Shown here one piece after another: positions 30,401 through 42,937 of a DNA stretch of 64,000 bases. The DNA is from Caecitellus pseudoparvulus (lineage: Eukaryota > Bigyra: Bicosoecida): positions 26,511 through 90,510 of the forward strand of contig CBFFRQ010000027.1 of the NCBI GenBank assembly GCA_965644315.1, given 5' to 3'. Under the pieces are notes generated by a model. It was not told the origin of the DNA, did no database searches, and saw only the letters and a list, made by a program, of their open reading frames with translations. Every line of letters starts with the position of its first letter. Positions within the stretch are counted from its first letter, which is position 1. The position numbers and the translations under genes are program-made.

Positions 30401-33400
30401 GAAGCGTACCGCCGACAGAGCTGTGGCTGGGTGAGCGACGTGCTGGAGAAGTGTGAGGACCTGCCAGACACGATGAAGGGCGACGCTTGGGTGTCCCTGG
30501 TCATCCGGCACCCAGAGGGGCTGGCTGAGAAGGTCAAGGCGCACTATGAGTCCTTCGACGCGAGCTCCCAGTCAGGCAGCGTGTCGCTGCCTGGAGCCCG
30601 GGATGAGGACGAGGTGCTGGGGCGCATGCTGCTGACGAAGACGCTGTCGTCTGACTACCACTACGACTACCGGTCAGAGACGGGGGACGACGAGGGCGGC
30701 ACCAGCACAGGCCCGCCTGACTTCTGGATGGAGATCCAAATCATGCGGTACCGCAAGGAGGTGCGCATCTTCGTCCTGAGGGAGCTCGCCCGCAGGGCCA
30801 CGCGGTCCTTCGTCTTCTCCACGGATGGCCGCTACGCCAACAAGTTCTACCTGTCCACCCTGCTGAACGCCCGTGCCTTCCCGTGGTTGAAGAATGCCCG
30901 CTTCGCCTCGTGCAACTCATCCGAGTCGTACGCTGACCGACACTACTACGGCGGCAGTCCTGACGTTGTCATTACACGGCGCTTGCAAGCGTCTCGAGAT
31001 GCAGAGGAAGGTGCAGACGAGGACTCCACCCAGGAGGATGACGACGACGCTGCCAGTGGCGCGGGCAGCTCAGACAGCGAGGGCGAAGGCGCGGGCAGCT
31101 CCGGCGCGTCGTCAGACCCAAGCTCCCTGGCCATGTCCATCCTCGCGTCTCAGGAGGAGACCTTCCTGCCACCCACCGTGCTGTCCTCCCTGCTTCCTGA
31201 CGGCATTTGCAGTCAGTACGACTTCTGGCTGTCGGGGAAACCCTCGGGCACCAGGGAGGTCGTCAGCTTCCGAGGGTACCCTAGATCTTTCCGCGCCGGC
31301 CGCACATTCCTGGAATTGGATTTGAAGCGCGTGCCCCGCCTGTCTGATGGAAAAGAGACCTTGCAGTGGGAGGCATGGGTGCGGCGGTTCACCCTTGCCG
31401 CGTCCACCCACAGACGGACCGCCTCAGGCGCTGCTGCGGGTGACGGCGACAGCGAACCCACCATCCGCATCGCAAAGATCGAGCTGCTCCTGGACGCCTC
31501 CCGTGCCGCCGTGGGCAGCACGCTGGAGAAGATCGCTTCGGTCATGCTGCGCATGGAGGGCCTGTCGGACACGTTGTTCTGGTCCGAACTGCCTGTTCCG
31601 TCTGAGGACGCGTGGACGTTCAAGCAGCCAGACGGCACGCTGGCAGTGCCGCCTTGCGAGGTGCAGCCTGGCGCAGACGTCGCCGTGAGCAAGGTGGAGG
31701 TGCTCTCCCTCGGATGCAGCTTCACGCCCAAGGGTGCGTCTGCCTGGCTGCAGTCCCGCCGCGCCGAGACGCTGGGCGACCACGCCTCAGGCGTGCGCCT
31801 CATGAGCGACGACTTCGACGGGCTGTACGTCAGCGACGCGCGGTCCTCCGAGCTGGCCCGGCACTTGCACGGCATGCCCTTCGCCATCGTGCTGGAGAAC
31901 GAGCAGCTGGAGCAGTTCATCATGGCGCCCAACTACCCCGTCGTGAACACCAAGGTGAGTCGGGGCTCCCCCTTCTCCACGGAAATCACCGCCACCCGAG
32001 ACCCAGACTGGCGGAGGTCGGTGAACACGCGGTACTACCTGTACGCGCTGCACCGTTCAGGCGCCTTCTTGACGTGCCCCTCCGTGGGTGCCGCGTTCTA
32101 CCTCGTCCGGCTCGCGATGTATGCTCGGGACTACCGTCGGGCCAGCGAGCTGCTGCGCGCCGCGTACAAGGACTCGTCCATGACTGGCGAGGAGCAGTTC
32201 ATGTTCAACGCCCTGCTGCAGTGCAGCGGCGACCAGCACCCGGATGCACATGCGCTGCGTCTGCACTGCGCCCTGATCGGCAACGCCTCCGGCATCTTCG
32301 ACTCCCTGAAAGAAGTGCGCCTCATCGGCAGCAAGCAGGGCCACCGCAACGTGGGGCGCAGCGTCAGGGGCTCAGGTGCCCGCGAGTGGCAGCGAGTGAT
32401 TGAGAACGACCTCGGGTCGTACATGGCCAAAGAAGACCACGTCGGCTTCTACGCAACCCTGACCCCTGTGCAGTTGCAAGAGCTGGGGCGTGCGGCGTGT
32501 CTCAGCGGCGCCGCCCTCATTCCTTACTTGGCTGCGGCAGTGGACTGCGGGCCCTCCCAGTCAGCCGACGTGGTGCCGCCGCCACCCTCTGGCTCCCTGC
32601 GCTTGGAGCGCCTGCCATCGCGCCTCGCCGCCACTGACGAAGGCGGACAGCTGGTGCGGCTGTACAAGGCCGTGAGCAGCAGCTCCATGTGCATGGGCAC
32701 AGCTGGCCTCGTGAAGCCCCACTTGCCCAAACCTGGCCGGTACTACATGCATGTGGCCTTTGCCAAGGCCAAGCACATGGAGTTGACAGCCAGTAAGGCT
32801 AGCGAGCTGCCACCCGGGGCGACACTGAAGTTCTTCCTGGACGCGGAGTTCACAAAGCAGGTGGGCCCCGAGTACTCAGGCTCAGCCATGGTGGTGGACA
32901 AGGAGACGAACCCCAACCTCAAGGGCCGGATGCAGTTCTCGGAGCACTCCTGGCGCCAAGGGCAGCGTGTCGTGTTCAAGCCCAACTGGTCGGGCGTCAA
33001 GGGGGAGCGCCCCGTGACCCTCTTCACAGACTCTGTGTATGTCGTCATGGACTACTTGCCGGAGGGCTGTGACAAAGATGCAGTGCTGGCAGGCGACCCC
33101 ATCGATGCCTCCGCCCAAACGGACAGCACTGCTCAGCACTTCACTGGAGTGGTGCAGGCGGGCCTCAAAGCCATTGACACCTCCGAGATCCAGCGTGGGG
33201 ACGAGGACCTCCCCTACACCTTCGACCTTCGCTTCACTGCAGTGGCGCCTGTCTCTGCCGTGCCGTGGGGCCCCAGCGTCGAGGCGGGCATGGCGGAACT
33301 GAAGGCATTGAGGGAGCGCCACGCACAGGACACCACTGAAGCCGGCAAGGGCTCCCCTCCACCGTCTGTCAGCTGGTGGCGGGACGAGGACATGATCTTG

Positions 33401-36400
33401 AAGGACCCCGACGGGCATTACGTCAAGTTGGATCTGATTGCGCAGGCTGAAGAGAGCATCACGGACTCGAACCTCTTCGCCATGCTGCATTCCTGCTTGT
33501 CAACGCTGCGCCCACGAGCGGACGGCGTCTTTTTGTCAGAGCTGTACCACGTCCTGCCCTTCCCCGGGGACTTCTCCTCCGGTCAGCGCGACTGGACACC
33601 GACTGTCACCAACGCGCTCAGTGACGCGACGTACCTGGGGCAGGCCTACATCGGCTTCTTCCTGCCTCTCTACTGCATGCTGGTCGGCCAACACCGCCTG
33701 GACATCTTCCGCGAGACGGAGACGGAGACGGAGCGACGGAAGGAGGAAGTGACGAGGAAGGCCGCCGCGGCAGCCGCTGAGAAGTGGGACATGGAAGAGG
33801 CGGAGCGCCGAAAGCGAGCTGCAGAGGCCAGTACAGAGGGTGACAGCGGGGCGCAGACCGAGGACGCTGCTGAGGCGGCAGAGTTTGCCCTCGGCGGCGG
33901 AGCCGCGGCTGCAGTCGTGGAGGATACCACGCCTCAGCCTTCCCGCGCACGCGAGGCCGCCATCGAAGCAGCTGTGACAGCGGCCCAAGAAGAGCTGGGC
34001 GCCGAGATGCTGCATGAGATGCGCCAGTTCGGCAACCCTGCTCCAGGCACTGCGACGCTGGTGAAACTCATGGCGGCAAGCATGATGGATGCTCTGGAGA
34101 GGTCCAACATGCACTCGCACAATTCGACGCTGGCGTCGCTGCAGGACCGGCGCATGGCGGTGGCGATCCTGCTCCTGTTCGCCGTCGCGGCAGAGCACGA
34201 CGCGCAGTACGGCGACGCCGTCAAGTTGACGGCTGCACTGCCGGAGTTGCCGCTGTCGCACGCTGCGGCCGTGAGGATGGTGTACGAGGATGCGGGCGTG
34301 CTGAAGCCCACGACGGCTGCTGGGATCGCCCTGCGCGAGGAGCTGGACCGCAAGATCGAAATGGTCAAGGCGTCGAGGCCGGCACTGGCTTCTGCGCGAA
34401 CGCTGCGGCACCTGAAGAACCCCTTCCGACGGGGGCGCGTCAAGTCGTCTCAGTCGCACAACCGACGTGGCGATGAGGGCGTGCTGAAGCAGACCGACGA
34501 CATTTTCCAGCGCGTGTTCGAGAAGAAGATTTTCCGTGCTGCCGCCATGATCGCCTCCTCCTCATACTTGCGCTTCAAGTACCTGCGCGAGCCCACACCC
34601 ATGTACGTCATGATCGAGGGGGCGCTTTCGCACCACGTGCGCATCCAGCCGCGGCATATTCACCCCCAGAAACAACCGAAAGCGTCCAACTACCAGCGGA
34701 GGGCGTTCTCGCTTCCCACGACTGACGTGTCCAGGGAGGTGGTGGAGACGCTGAGCCAGCCTCTCTCTGACTGCGCTGCGTTCGTGGAGGCTGAGAGCGA
34801 GGCAGCAGCAGTTGCTTCGGAGGCCGCTTCTGCAGCACTGTCACTCGACAGCCTGCCGTTTGAAGTGCGCCACCTGTCCGTGGCACACTCGCACTCTGGC
34901 CAGCAGTTCCTGGAGCGCATGGAGGGCGATCTGCAGCGCAGCAGGGGCAAGTCCTCTGCCGCTGCTACACTGAAGGCACTGACCTCCGCCACCGTGGGCC
35001 ACATGAAGGCCGCTCTGTCCTCAGCGCTCTCACAGGGCAGCTTGGCGGACCTGGATGCCGACAGCCTGCGCGCCTTGGGCCCCCAGGCCACCGAGGTTGT
35101 CGCAGGCCTGGCTGAGTTCTCGCGACACCTGCACGGCGTGCTGCACTCCTCTCAAGCTGCTACCTGGTCCGAAGCCGAGCGCCTGTACACCGACGCCAAC
35201 TCGGAAAACGTCGCCGGCACGCCCAGCACGTCAGACGCAGTGCTGTTCAGAGCTCGGCGACTCTCTGGCGTGCAGCCCATCGCAAGCCTGCTGCACGTCA
35301 TGGGCAGCGTGCTGTCCACTGCTGGCGAGGCAGACTTGCAAGACTGCAACTCCTTCATCGGCCCAGACGAGTCGGACTCGCTCTTCGAGCGAGCTGCGTT
35401 GCTGATGATGCAGTCGGTACGGGCGAGCCAGGCGGCATCTGCCATGATGGAGGTGACTGGTCTGCTGAAGAAGCTGCAGGGGTGCTTCGTGGAGGCCTTG
35501 CAGTCTCTGCTTGTGCAGCCGCACCCCGGCTCTGCATCCGCGACCACAGCCCTCCTCCCGTCCGGCGCAGAGCTGGCGGCACTGTACCGCACTGGCTTTG
35601 ACTTTGTGCAAGCGCACGCCCTGTGCATGCAGGCTGCAACCGCCGTGCGTTCAGCCGTGGACACGCTGGCGGCAGCAGCTTCCGTGTCCTCCGAGGATGC
35701 CTTGCAGGCACTGCACCTGCACATGGCTGTCGGCACTTTCATGCTGGACTTTGACACAGACAAGCTGCTGCAAGACGTTGCCAGCGGCGCCGTCCAGAAG
35801 CTACTTGACTGCTTGCCGTCAGTGCGCGCTGGGTGCTGTGTGGAGGGGCAAGCGGTGCAGGCACATGTGCACCGCGAGGAGCCCAGCGTGGTCAGCGAGC
35901 GCCGTGTGGCAGTGACGCTGGACACGCTGTCCTCCAGCTCTGCCGCTGCCGCGCGCCGTCTTCGTCAGCAACGGCACTTCTTGGAGCAGAGCGACTCGGC
36001 CATTGCCTTCGACCCTCGCTTCCTGGCCTTTGAGTTTGTGCTGGGCCTTGTGCTGCGCAAGCGCCAGGTGGAGCTGGTGGAGGACTTCTACGCGGCTGCC
36101 ATGGCAGGCAAGTCCTCTGTGCACCAGATGCTCATGGGTATGGGCAAGACCAGCGTCATTTCGCCGCTGCTGGTGCTGATGCTGGCAGACGGGCAGAGCT
36201 TGGTGACGCAGGTGGTGCCCGACGCCCTCTTGCACCAGACACAGGATGTGCTGCGGGCGCGCTTCAGCTCCATCATGCAGATCCAGATTTCCACCCTGGC
36301 CTTTGAGCGGTCCGACCCTGCGTTGGACACCGTGGACAAGCTGGAAGGCCTGCTGGACAGGGTCAACCGTGTGCGCCTGGACGGCGGCGTGATGGTGACG

Positions 36401-39400
36401 ACGCCCGCTTCCCTGAAGAGCATGATGCTGCAGTACTTGGACTACTTGCAGAGTGTGCAGGCCAGTCAGAAGATGCTGGAGGTGTCACCCGGCGACCCGG
36501 CAGTGGAGGGCAAACTGAAGCTGTTCATGAACGCCCGCACGTCCCGCAGCAAGGAGCTGAAGGCGGACGTGCTGCGGGACATCATGCGCATGTGGGGGCC
36601 CGCCACCCGCGGCCGCCTGTTGATGGACGAGGTGGACCTCATTTTGAACCCCCTCAAGTCGGAGTTGAACTTCCCCATCGGCGCCAAGGTGCCGCTGGAC
36701 TTTAGCCCCTGGCGCTGGGAGTTCGCCATGCACCTCATGGACGCGGTGTTCTATGCGAGCGGGGAGAAGCTGACGCCCGGCGCGACGGGGCACGACATGC
36801 CCATCACCATCACCGCCGAGGGCATCCTGGATAAGCTGCGCGCGTGTGTGGACGAAGGCACGCGCCAGCTGGCCATCCAGCGCAAGCCTCACCTGCTCAT
36901 TCTCCAGGAAGACTTCTTCAACACGCACCTGCGGCCGCTGATGGCGCAGTGGTCTGCTGTGTGGTTCAACTACCACGCTGACGAGTTCCACACACCAGGC
37001 GCCCCTGTCGCTGAGGCTGACTCTGCTGCCTTCATGATGTGCGACTTCACAGTCCCAGAGGGCTTGGCGGAACGCGTCGTGGCGGGCTGCACGCCCATGG
37101 GCATGCAGGCGCTGAACTTGATCCGGGACTGGATGAACTCGTTGCTGTTCTTCTGCCTGTCCAAGGTGCACCGTGTGTCCTTCGGCGTGCTGCAGCAGCG
37201 CGACATGCACCGCCTGCGAACGCAGCACACCTCCTCCTCCACCACGCCGTCCCGCATGCTGAACGCTGTGCCCTTCGTCGGCAAGGACTCCCCCAGCCCC
37301 GCCTCGGAGTTCGCACACCCTGACGTGCTGGTGGGGTTGACGGTGCTGAGCTTCCGCTACTCCGGCCTCCGTGGCTCAGACGTCGCCAAGCTCGTCACGC
37401 AGCTCAAGAAGGACCTGTCCAGTGAGCCGGGCCCCTTCGAGTCTCGCAAGTCATACCAGCTGTTCGCAAAGTGGACCTCCCTCGCCGCCGAGTCCGCCTC
37501 GGCAGGCAACTCCGCAGAGGTCTTGCCCCTGCACCTGGCCCAGCCGGCGGACCTTTCCCAGCTGAGTGGCATGACTGCGGCCATCTCGAAGATCCCTCAA
37601 GCCATCCTGTACTTCCTGCGCGTGAAGGTGTTCCCAGACACCATGCAGCACCAGCAGGTGAAGCTTACAGCCAGCGGTGTAGACTTGGGCTCGGACATGC
37701 TCTTCCACACCCGCCTGGGCTTCTCTGGCACACCATCAGACCTGCTCCCCATCGGCCTGCCATCGTGCCATTACGAGCTGGGCTCCGACGCAGCCATGGT
37801 GCGGCAGCTGGTGCGTGAGGACGTCGTCACGCCTCTCTGCCTGCCTTCTGACTGGTCGGTCAAGAGCGTGCTGAAGATGGTCGCCACGTGCACAGCGCCA
37901 GAGTACAATGCGCTCATTGACACGGGTGCCGTGGTGACGGGGCTGTCCAACTTGGCCGTGGCCAAGTTCCTCCTCAAGCACGGCCTGGACAGCAAGCAGG
38001 GCTGCGTGTACCTGAACAGCAAGGACGAGAAGATGGTATTCCTGCGAGATATGGCGACATCAGTGCCTCTGTCCCAGTGTGGCCTGGCCAAGGAGAAACT
38101 CTTCGTCTTCTTCGACCAAGTGCACACGACAGGCATGGACATTCCGCAAGCTGTCAATGCCCGTGCCTGTGCCACGCTGGGCAAGGACATGACCCTGCGG
38201 GACTACGCCCAAGGCTGCTGGCGCATGCGAGGGCTGGGCAAGGGGCAGACACTCACCGTGGCTCTCACGCCGGAGGTGGTGGAGCTGGTCCACGGCGTGA
38301 CGCCTGCCTTGGAGGATGGGCGCATGCCTGGCGACTTTGGCATGCCAGCGGCCATCCTCGCCTTCCTCGTCTCCAACTCCATGCGAGCCGAGCAGCTGCA
38401 GCACGTCGCGCTGGTGGAGCAGAACCTCTCGTACACGTGGCGCAAGCCTGCCTTTGTGGACCTGCTGAATTCTGCCAGCCCGGACGACGAGAACGCAGGG
38501 CTCGTGGCGCAGCCTGATGCGCTGCGCCTGCTCCTGGACGCCGGCGCCGCTGGCACCACCAAGCGCCGTCGGCTGAAGGAAGACAAGAAGATGGACGTGG
38601 AAGCAGAGATGCTGGACCAGACTACGTACGCGTTGGGATACGCTGCCGACTTGATGGAGGAGGCTGCGGACGATGCCATCGTGGATGCGGGCGCCGATTC
38701 CCACCGCAAGGTGGATGTCACGGCAGCTGACAAGCTGGCCACGTTTGACGCTTTTGTGCTGTCCAGGTATGGGCACGAGCGCAAACCCGAGCAGCCCATG
38801 GGCACTGGCATGCCCCTGCACCCGCCTGGCATGGGCGGCGGCGCGGCAGGTGGCGGCACGCTGTCAGCCCCAGGGTTCACCCCCGGCCTGTCACGGGCGC
38901 AGTCCATGGGTGGCGCAGCGGGCGACAGTGATGTGCCCCCTCCTCCTGCGCCTGCGATGGCGCCGCTGGTGCGGGCAGCCTCCCTGGGCTCGCCGACCCC
39001 TGCAGGAGGGGGCGCCACGCCGTCTTTGGAGGAGGACCTGAAGCCTGGTAGCTTGCACCCGCACTGGCTGAGCATGTGTGTGAAGGCCTTCCGAGACCCG
39101 CTGAACTTGCACTTGGCGTCGGACGTCCAGCAGCCAAAAGGCTTCACCGCCACACTGCTGGAAAAAAAGGAGCGGCGGCACTTGTTCATCGCGCACACCC
39201 CCGGCGCGGAGGAGGCCGCTGCCCACATGCTGGTGCTGGCGGCCAAGACCACTGGCTTGGCGTCGTCGGACGGCGTGGCTGCCTCTGACGCTGACGGAGC
39301 CCAGTTGACGCCGGAGCAGGAGACTGCTGCACTGGCCGTGCGTCGCGCGCTGCAGGGTGTGCAGGTGCTGGAAATTGAGAAAATGAAGGACGAAGAGAAG

Positions 39401-42400
39401 GAGAAGCAGAAGCAGCAGGAGAAGGAAATCGCCCGGCTGCTGGATGCAGACTTGGGCCTGGAGCTGCCTTTCCGTGTCATTGACTTCCTCGTGCACCCTG
39501 CTCGCCACCGGGAGGTGGGGCGGGGCCGCACATTCTACCCTCTCCGGGAGCTGGAGCTGGGCGGAGGACTGGAGGGTGCGGAGGAGGGGGATGCGCCTGC
39601 GACGAAGCACTCCCTCGCCTTCCCAAGCAGCGTCTGGGTGTCGGAGAACCACACAAATGAGACGAGCTTCTCCCGCTGCCGCCTGAAGAATGGCGGCCTG
39701 GCCCTGGTGTGGCGCCTGCCCGCCTCGCCGCTGTCTGAAGAGCAGTACCTGGCCCTGAACTCTGTGGAGGAGGAGCGGCAGGCGCAGAAGGAGGGCGTGA
39801 ACAAGCACGAGTTCGCCGACGGGCGGGAGGATGTCCTGGCAGCCAGGGCAAAGGCTGCCCGGGAGGCGGCTGACAAGGCGCCCAGCGCGCCGGCGCCTGC
39901 TGAGGCGCCTGTGGACCTGTCGCAGACAGAGTTCCTGGCGCAGGTGACACTGGCCGAGGCCGAGACGCTGCGGCGTGCGGTGCACACACGCCACCCCGCC
40001 TTGTCTCAAGCCGCGACTGGCTCAGCTGCAACAGTGGCGGTGGTGGCTGTGGATGGATGGGGGCTGGACTGGGCGCCGAGTGACACGGCAGCGGCCGACG
40101 CAGGCGAACCTCTGCAAGTCGCCGAGCAAGCCGCGACCGGACAGGTCTCGGCAGTGCCGGATTCTTTGCAAGTGGGTGCCAGTGCGCTGCAGTTCTACAA
40201 CTGCAACGTCTGGTACAGCGTGCAAGACCTGGCTGACCACTTGCTGCAGTGGACTGCAGAGTGCTCCCCCGAAGCGCTGGCGGGATTTTTCACACAGTGT
40301 GCTGCACTGCGCACGCGTGACCGCCGGGCGTTTTCTGGCACAGTCTTGGAGCCGATAATGGCCAAGAAGCCGAAGGACGACCTTGTCGCGGCCAGCAAAC
40401 TGGTGAAGCAAGCCACAACTGCCCTCATTGCAGCCCACGGCAGCGTCGCTGGCGCCGTGCTTAGCATGGTGGGCGACGGCAGCGAGACGGTCAAGCGGTC
40501 CGTTGTGCTGGGGGCGGTGCAGAGCGAAATCGACGCCTCTGGGCTGGATGAAGCAGCCACCCTCAGCGTGCTGTGGGGTGCCAACGAAGTGGAACTGGCG
40601 CCGGCCCTCGTCACGGCACACTTGCTGCACCTGTCTGCGCCGCGAAGCCGTTTGTTCAGAGCTGTGCTGTGTGCCGCGTCCGGCAAGCCGATGGCGAAGG
40701 AGATCGCTGGCTTGCACGCGGACGAGCTGACGAAACTCAGCGCAGACATGCCCGCCGAGGCGGACCTCTCCCTTGCAAACGCCGAGGTTGGGGATGAAGT
40801 CGTCGGCTCTGTGGATGCCGCAGCGGCTCTGGAGGCAGCAAAGCACGCACGCACCGTGCGTCGTGCTGACGCCACCTGTGGCAAGTACCTCCCCCCTGAC
40901 CAACCGTGGGTGCTGCATTCAGGGGACAGTGTCTTCATTTCCTCGGAAGGCTTCGTGTCGAGCGACCCTGCCGCAGACAACGGAGACAGCAAGCTAGCGC
41001 ACGTGGGACAGGCTGCCACAGCAGTTGTGGGGCACTCCCCCCTGTACAGCGGCGCGCATTACTACGAGTGTGTCCTGTCCCAGAACGGGCATGAAGTGCT
41101 TCACACGCTTCGGGAGGTGCACTTGGAGGTGACCCGCGCCCGGCGTCTCGCGCTGCAGGACGCCAAGAGCAAGAAAGAAGCCCAAGAAGGCGCGCCGAGC
41201 GGCACGCCGATCGGGGGGGATGCAAAAGAGGCCGACGGTGGTTCGGCTGCGGGCGTCGAGGACGGGCGCATCTTCACCGGCAGGCAGCAGCGGGCTGGTG
41301 GCTGGAAGGACGCACCGACAAAACCCGAGCCCAGCAGCACAGGCGTCGGGTGGCTGGCCAACGAGGACCAGCTCCTCGTCCTGCGCGGCGACGGCAAGGT
41401 GGCCTGTGGCGACGAGATCCTGGCCGATGCAGGCCGCGCTCTCAAGCTCGGCGACGTCGTGGGTGTGACTGCTGACTTGGGCAAGGGGCAGGTCGTGTTT
41501 TACCTCAACCACAAGTCTGTCGCTTATGTGGCGTTGGCCGACATTGAGGGCCTGGCAGGCTCCACTGACGCCCCTGTGGGCCTGCGGCCAGCGGTGCGTG
41601 TGAATGCGCACACGGCATGGCATGTCTTCCTCGGCAGCAAGGGGTGGTCGGAAGCCACCACTGCCTTGCTCATGGCCGAGTCGGGCTACCTGTCGGCTGC
41701 ACCAGCCTTCAAGGCCAGCCTCTTCTCGGTGTTCATGTCTGCTCAGCAAACCATCCCCGGCTTTGCCAACGTGCTGGAGTCCAAGGCCGGCGAGGAAGAG
41801 GAGGCGGGGTCTGGCGTGCTGCCGACCAACCACGCACCAGTCAGCGCCACCCTCCAGTGGCGTGAGGAGATGCAGGAGTTGCTGCGCAGTGGCGCCCGCG
41901 CCGGCAAGCTCGTGGAGCTGCGCGACCGCTCTGTCATCAAGGAGTACACGGCAGAGACGTCCAGCACGGACTACTCTTACTACTGCACCCTGGCTGGCTT
42001 GACCTTCAGCAGCGGGAAGTACTTGTTCGAGTTTTCGTTCGACAAGGGCGCTCAGGGTGCCCTGGGCTTCCGCACGGCCCCCTTCAGGTTCAGCGCCAAC
42101 CAGCAGAAGGGTCTGCACGACAACGCCGCCTTTGGCATCGACGGCATGACGCCCTCGTGCTCCAACCACTGGATGGGGGAGCTCTTCGTCAAGCGAGGCA
42201 TGGCCCACCAAGGCGAGCGCTGGAAGACTGACGTCACTTACTCCATTGCCGTGGACATGGATGTCGGCACCGTGTGGTACGGTGTGGACGGCAAGTGGAC
42301 TCTCCCGAATGGCCCTGCATACCGCCACATCCGAGAGGTGGCGGCGTCAGGCTTGAACATGGCAGTGCACCTGTATGCGTCCTCTCGCTGCAAGATTAAC

Positions 42401-42550
42401 GTGGGGCAGAGCCCGTTCAAGTGCGACGCGCCCCAGCCAGGCTTCCAGCCTCTACTCGCCTGGTTCTCAGAGCGGCTGGAGCTCCTGAACAAGGTGAAGG
42501 AAAGCGCAGCCGCCACAGCAGGTGCTCCTGCTGCGGAGGCAGCGCAATGA
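24411..42550 (+). CDS. Giant DUF3638/DUF3645 protein with SPRY-like domains, 3 exons, 6,000 residues
   Basis: Exons 24411-24537, 24606-24926 and 24996-42550 (introns 68 and 69 nt; the second is in frame, so the uncut frame stays open across it). The family core lies at about residues 3700-4600. It has a P-loop GMGKTS (Lys3867, Thr3868), a Walker-B-like LLMDEVDLIL (Asp4027, Glu4028), the DUF3645 segment AVPFVGKDSP...FAHPDVLVGL (from about 4240), GFSGTPSD, FFDQVHTTGMDI, and an arginine-finger-like RMRGLGKGQT (about 4560). Together these look like an SF2-type NTPase. Earlier there are CUB-like beta modules (ETPHPCSN...GSKRIVLSVDSKSR and PKPGRYYMHVAFAKAK). Near the C-terminus there are two SPRY-like modules (about 5490-5700 and 5790-5960). 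Fungal relatives are labelled ubiquitinyl hydrolase, but I see no thiol-protease motif. No signal peptide. Function unknown. Confidence 0.9.
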
Positions 42551-42937
42551 GTTGCCTGTGGGGCACTCAGCCTAGCGGGGCACATTTCACCCAGCAATGC
42601 AAATGGCGTGTCCGTGCTGAGATTGTGGGGGCTCATGACAAGGCGTTGAGTGTGCATTTACTGCTCCGGCGGCGCGGGGCGTCTGTGTGGGCCCCCGGTG
42701 GCCGTGCGTATGGTGTTGCGACGCCAGCACAAAGCGCCGCTGCCGCTGGCTGTCGACGTGTATGGCAGCGCTTGACGGCGAGGCAGCATCGCGCGCCGAT
42801 AAGGTTAGACCCAAGCACATGGAAGAAGGCGGGTTTGGTGCTCCTGCGCGCCATGTTCTGTGGCTCGGGGTGTGAGTGTTGGGAGCTGGATTGCTGGGGC
42901 TGCCGCTGGGCGTTTCGCGCTGCAGGCGCGACGCGCT
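42551..42937. other. Intergenic region between two plus-strand genes
   Basis: 387 nt containing the 3' end of the giant gene and the probable promoter of the membrane-protein gene. An upstream in-frame extension of the next gene reaches back to about 42860 but starts without an ATG. Nothing else was recognised. Confidence 0.35.
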
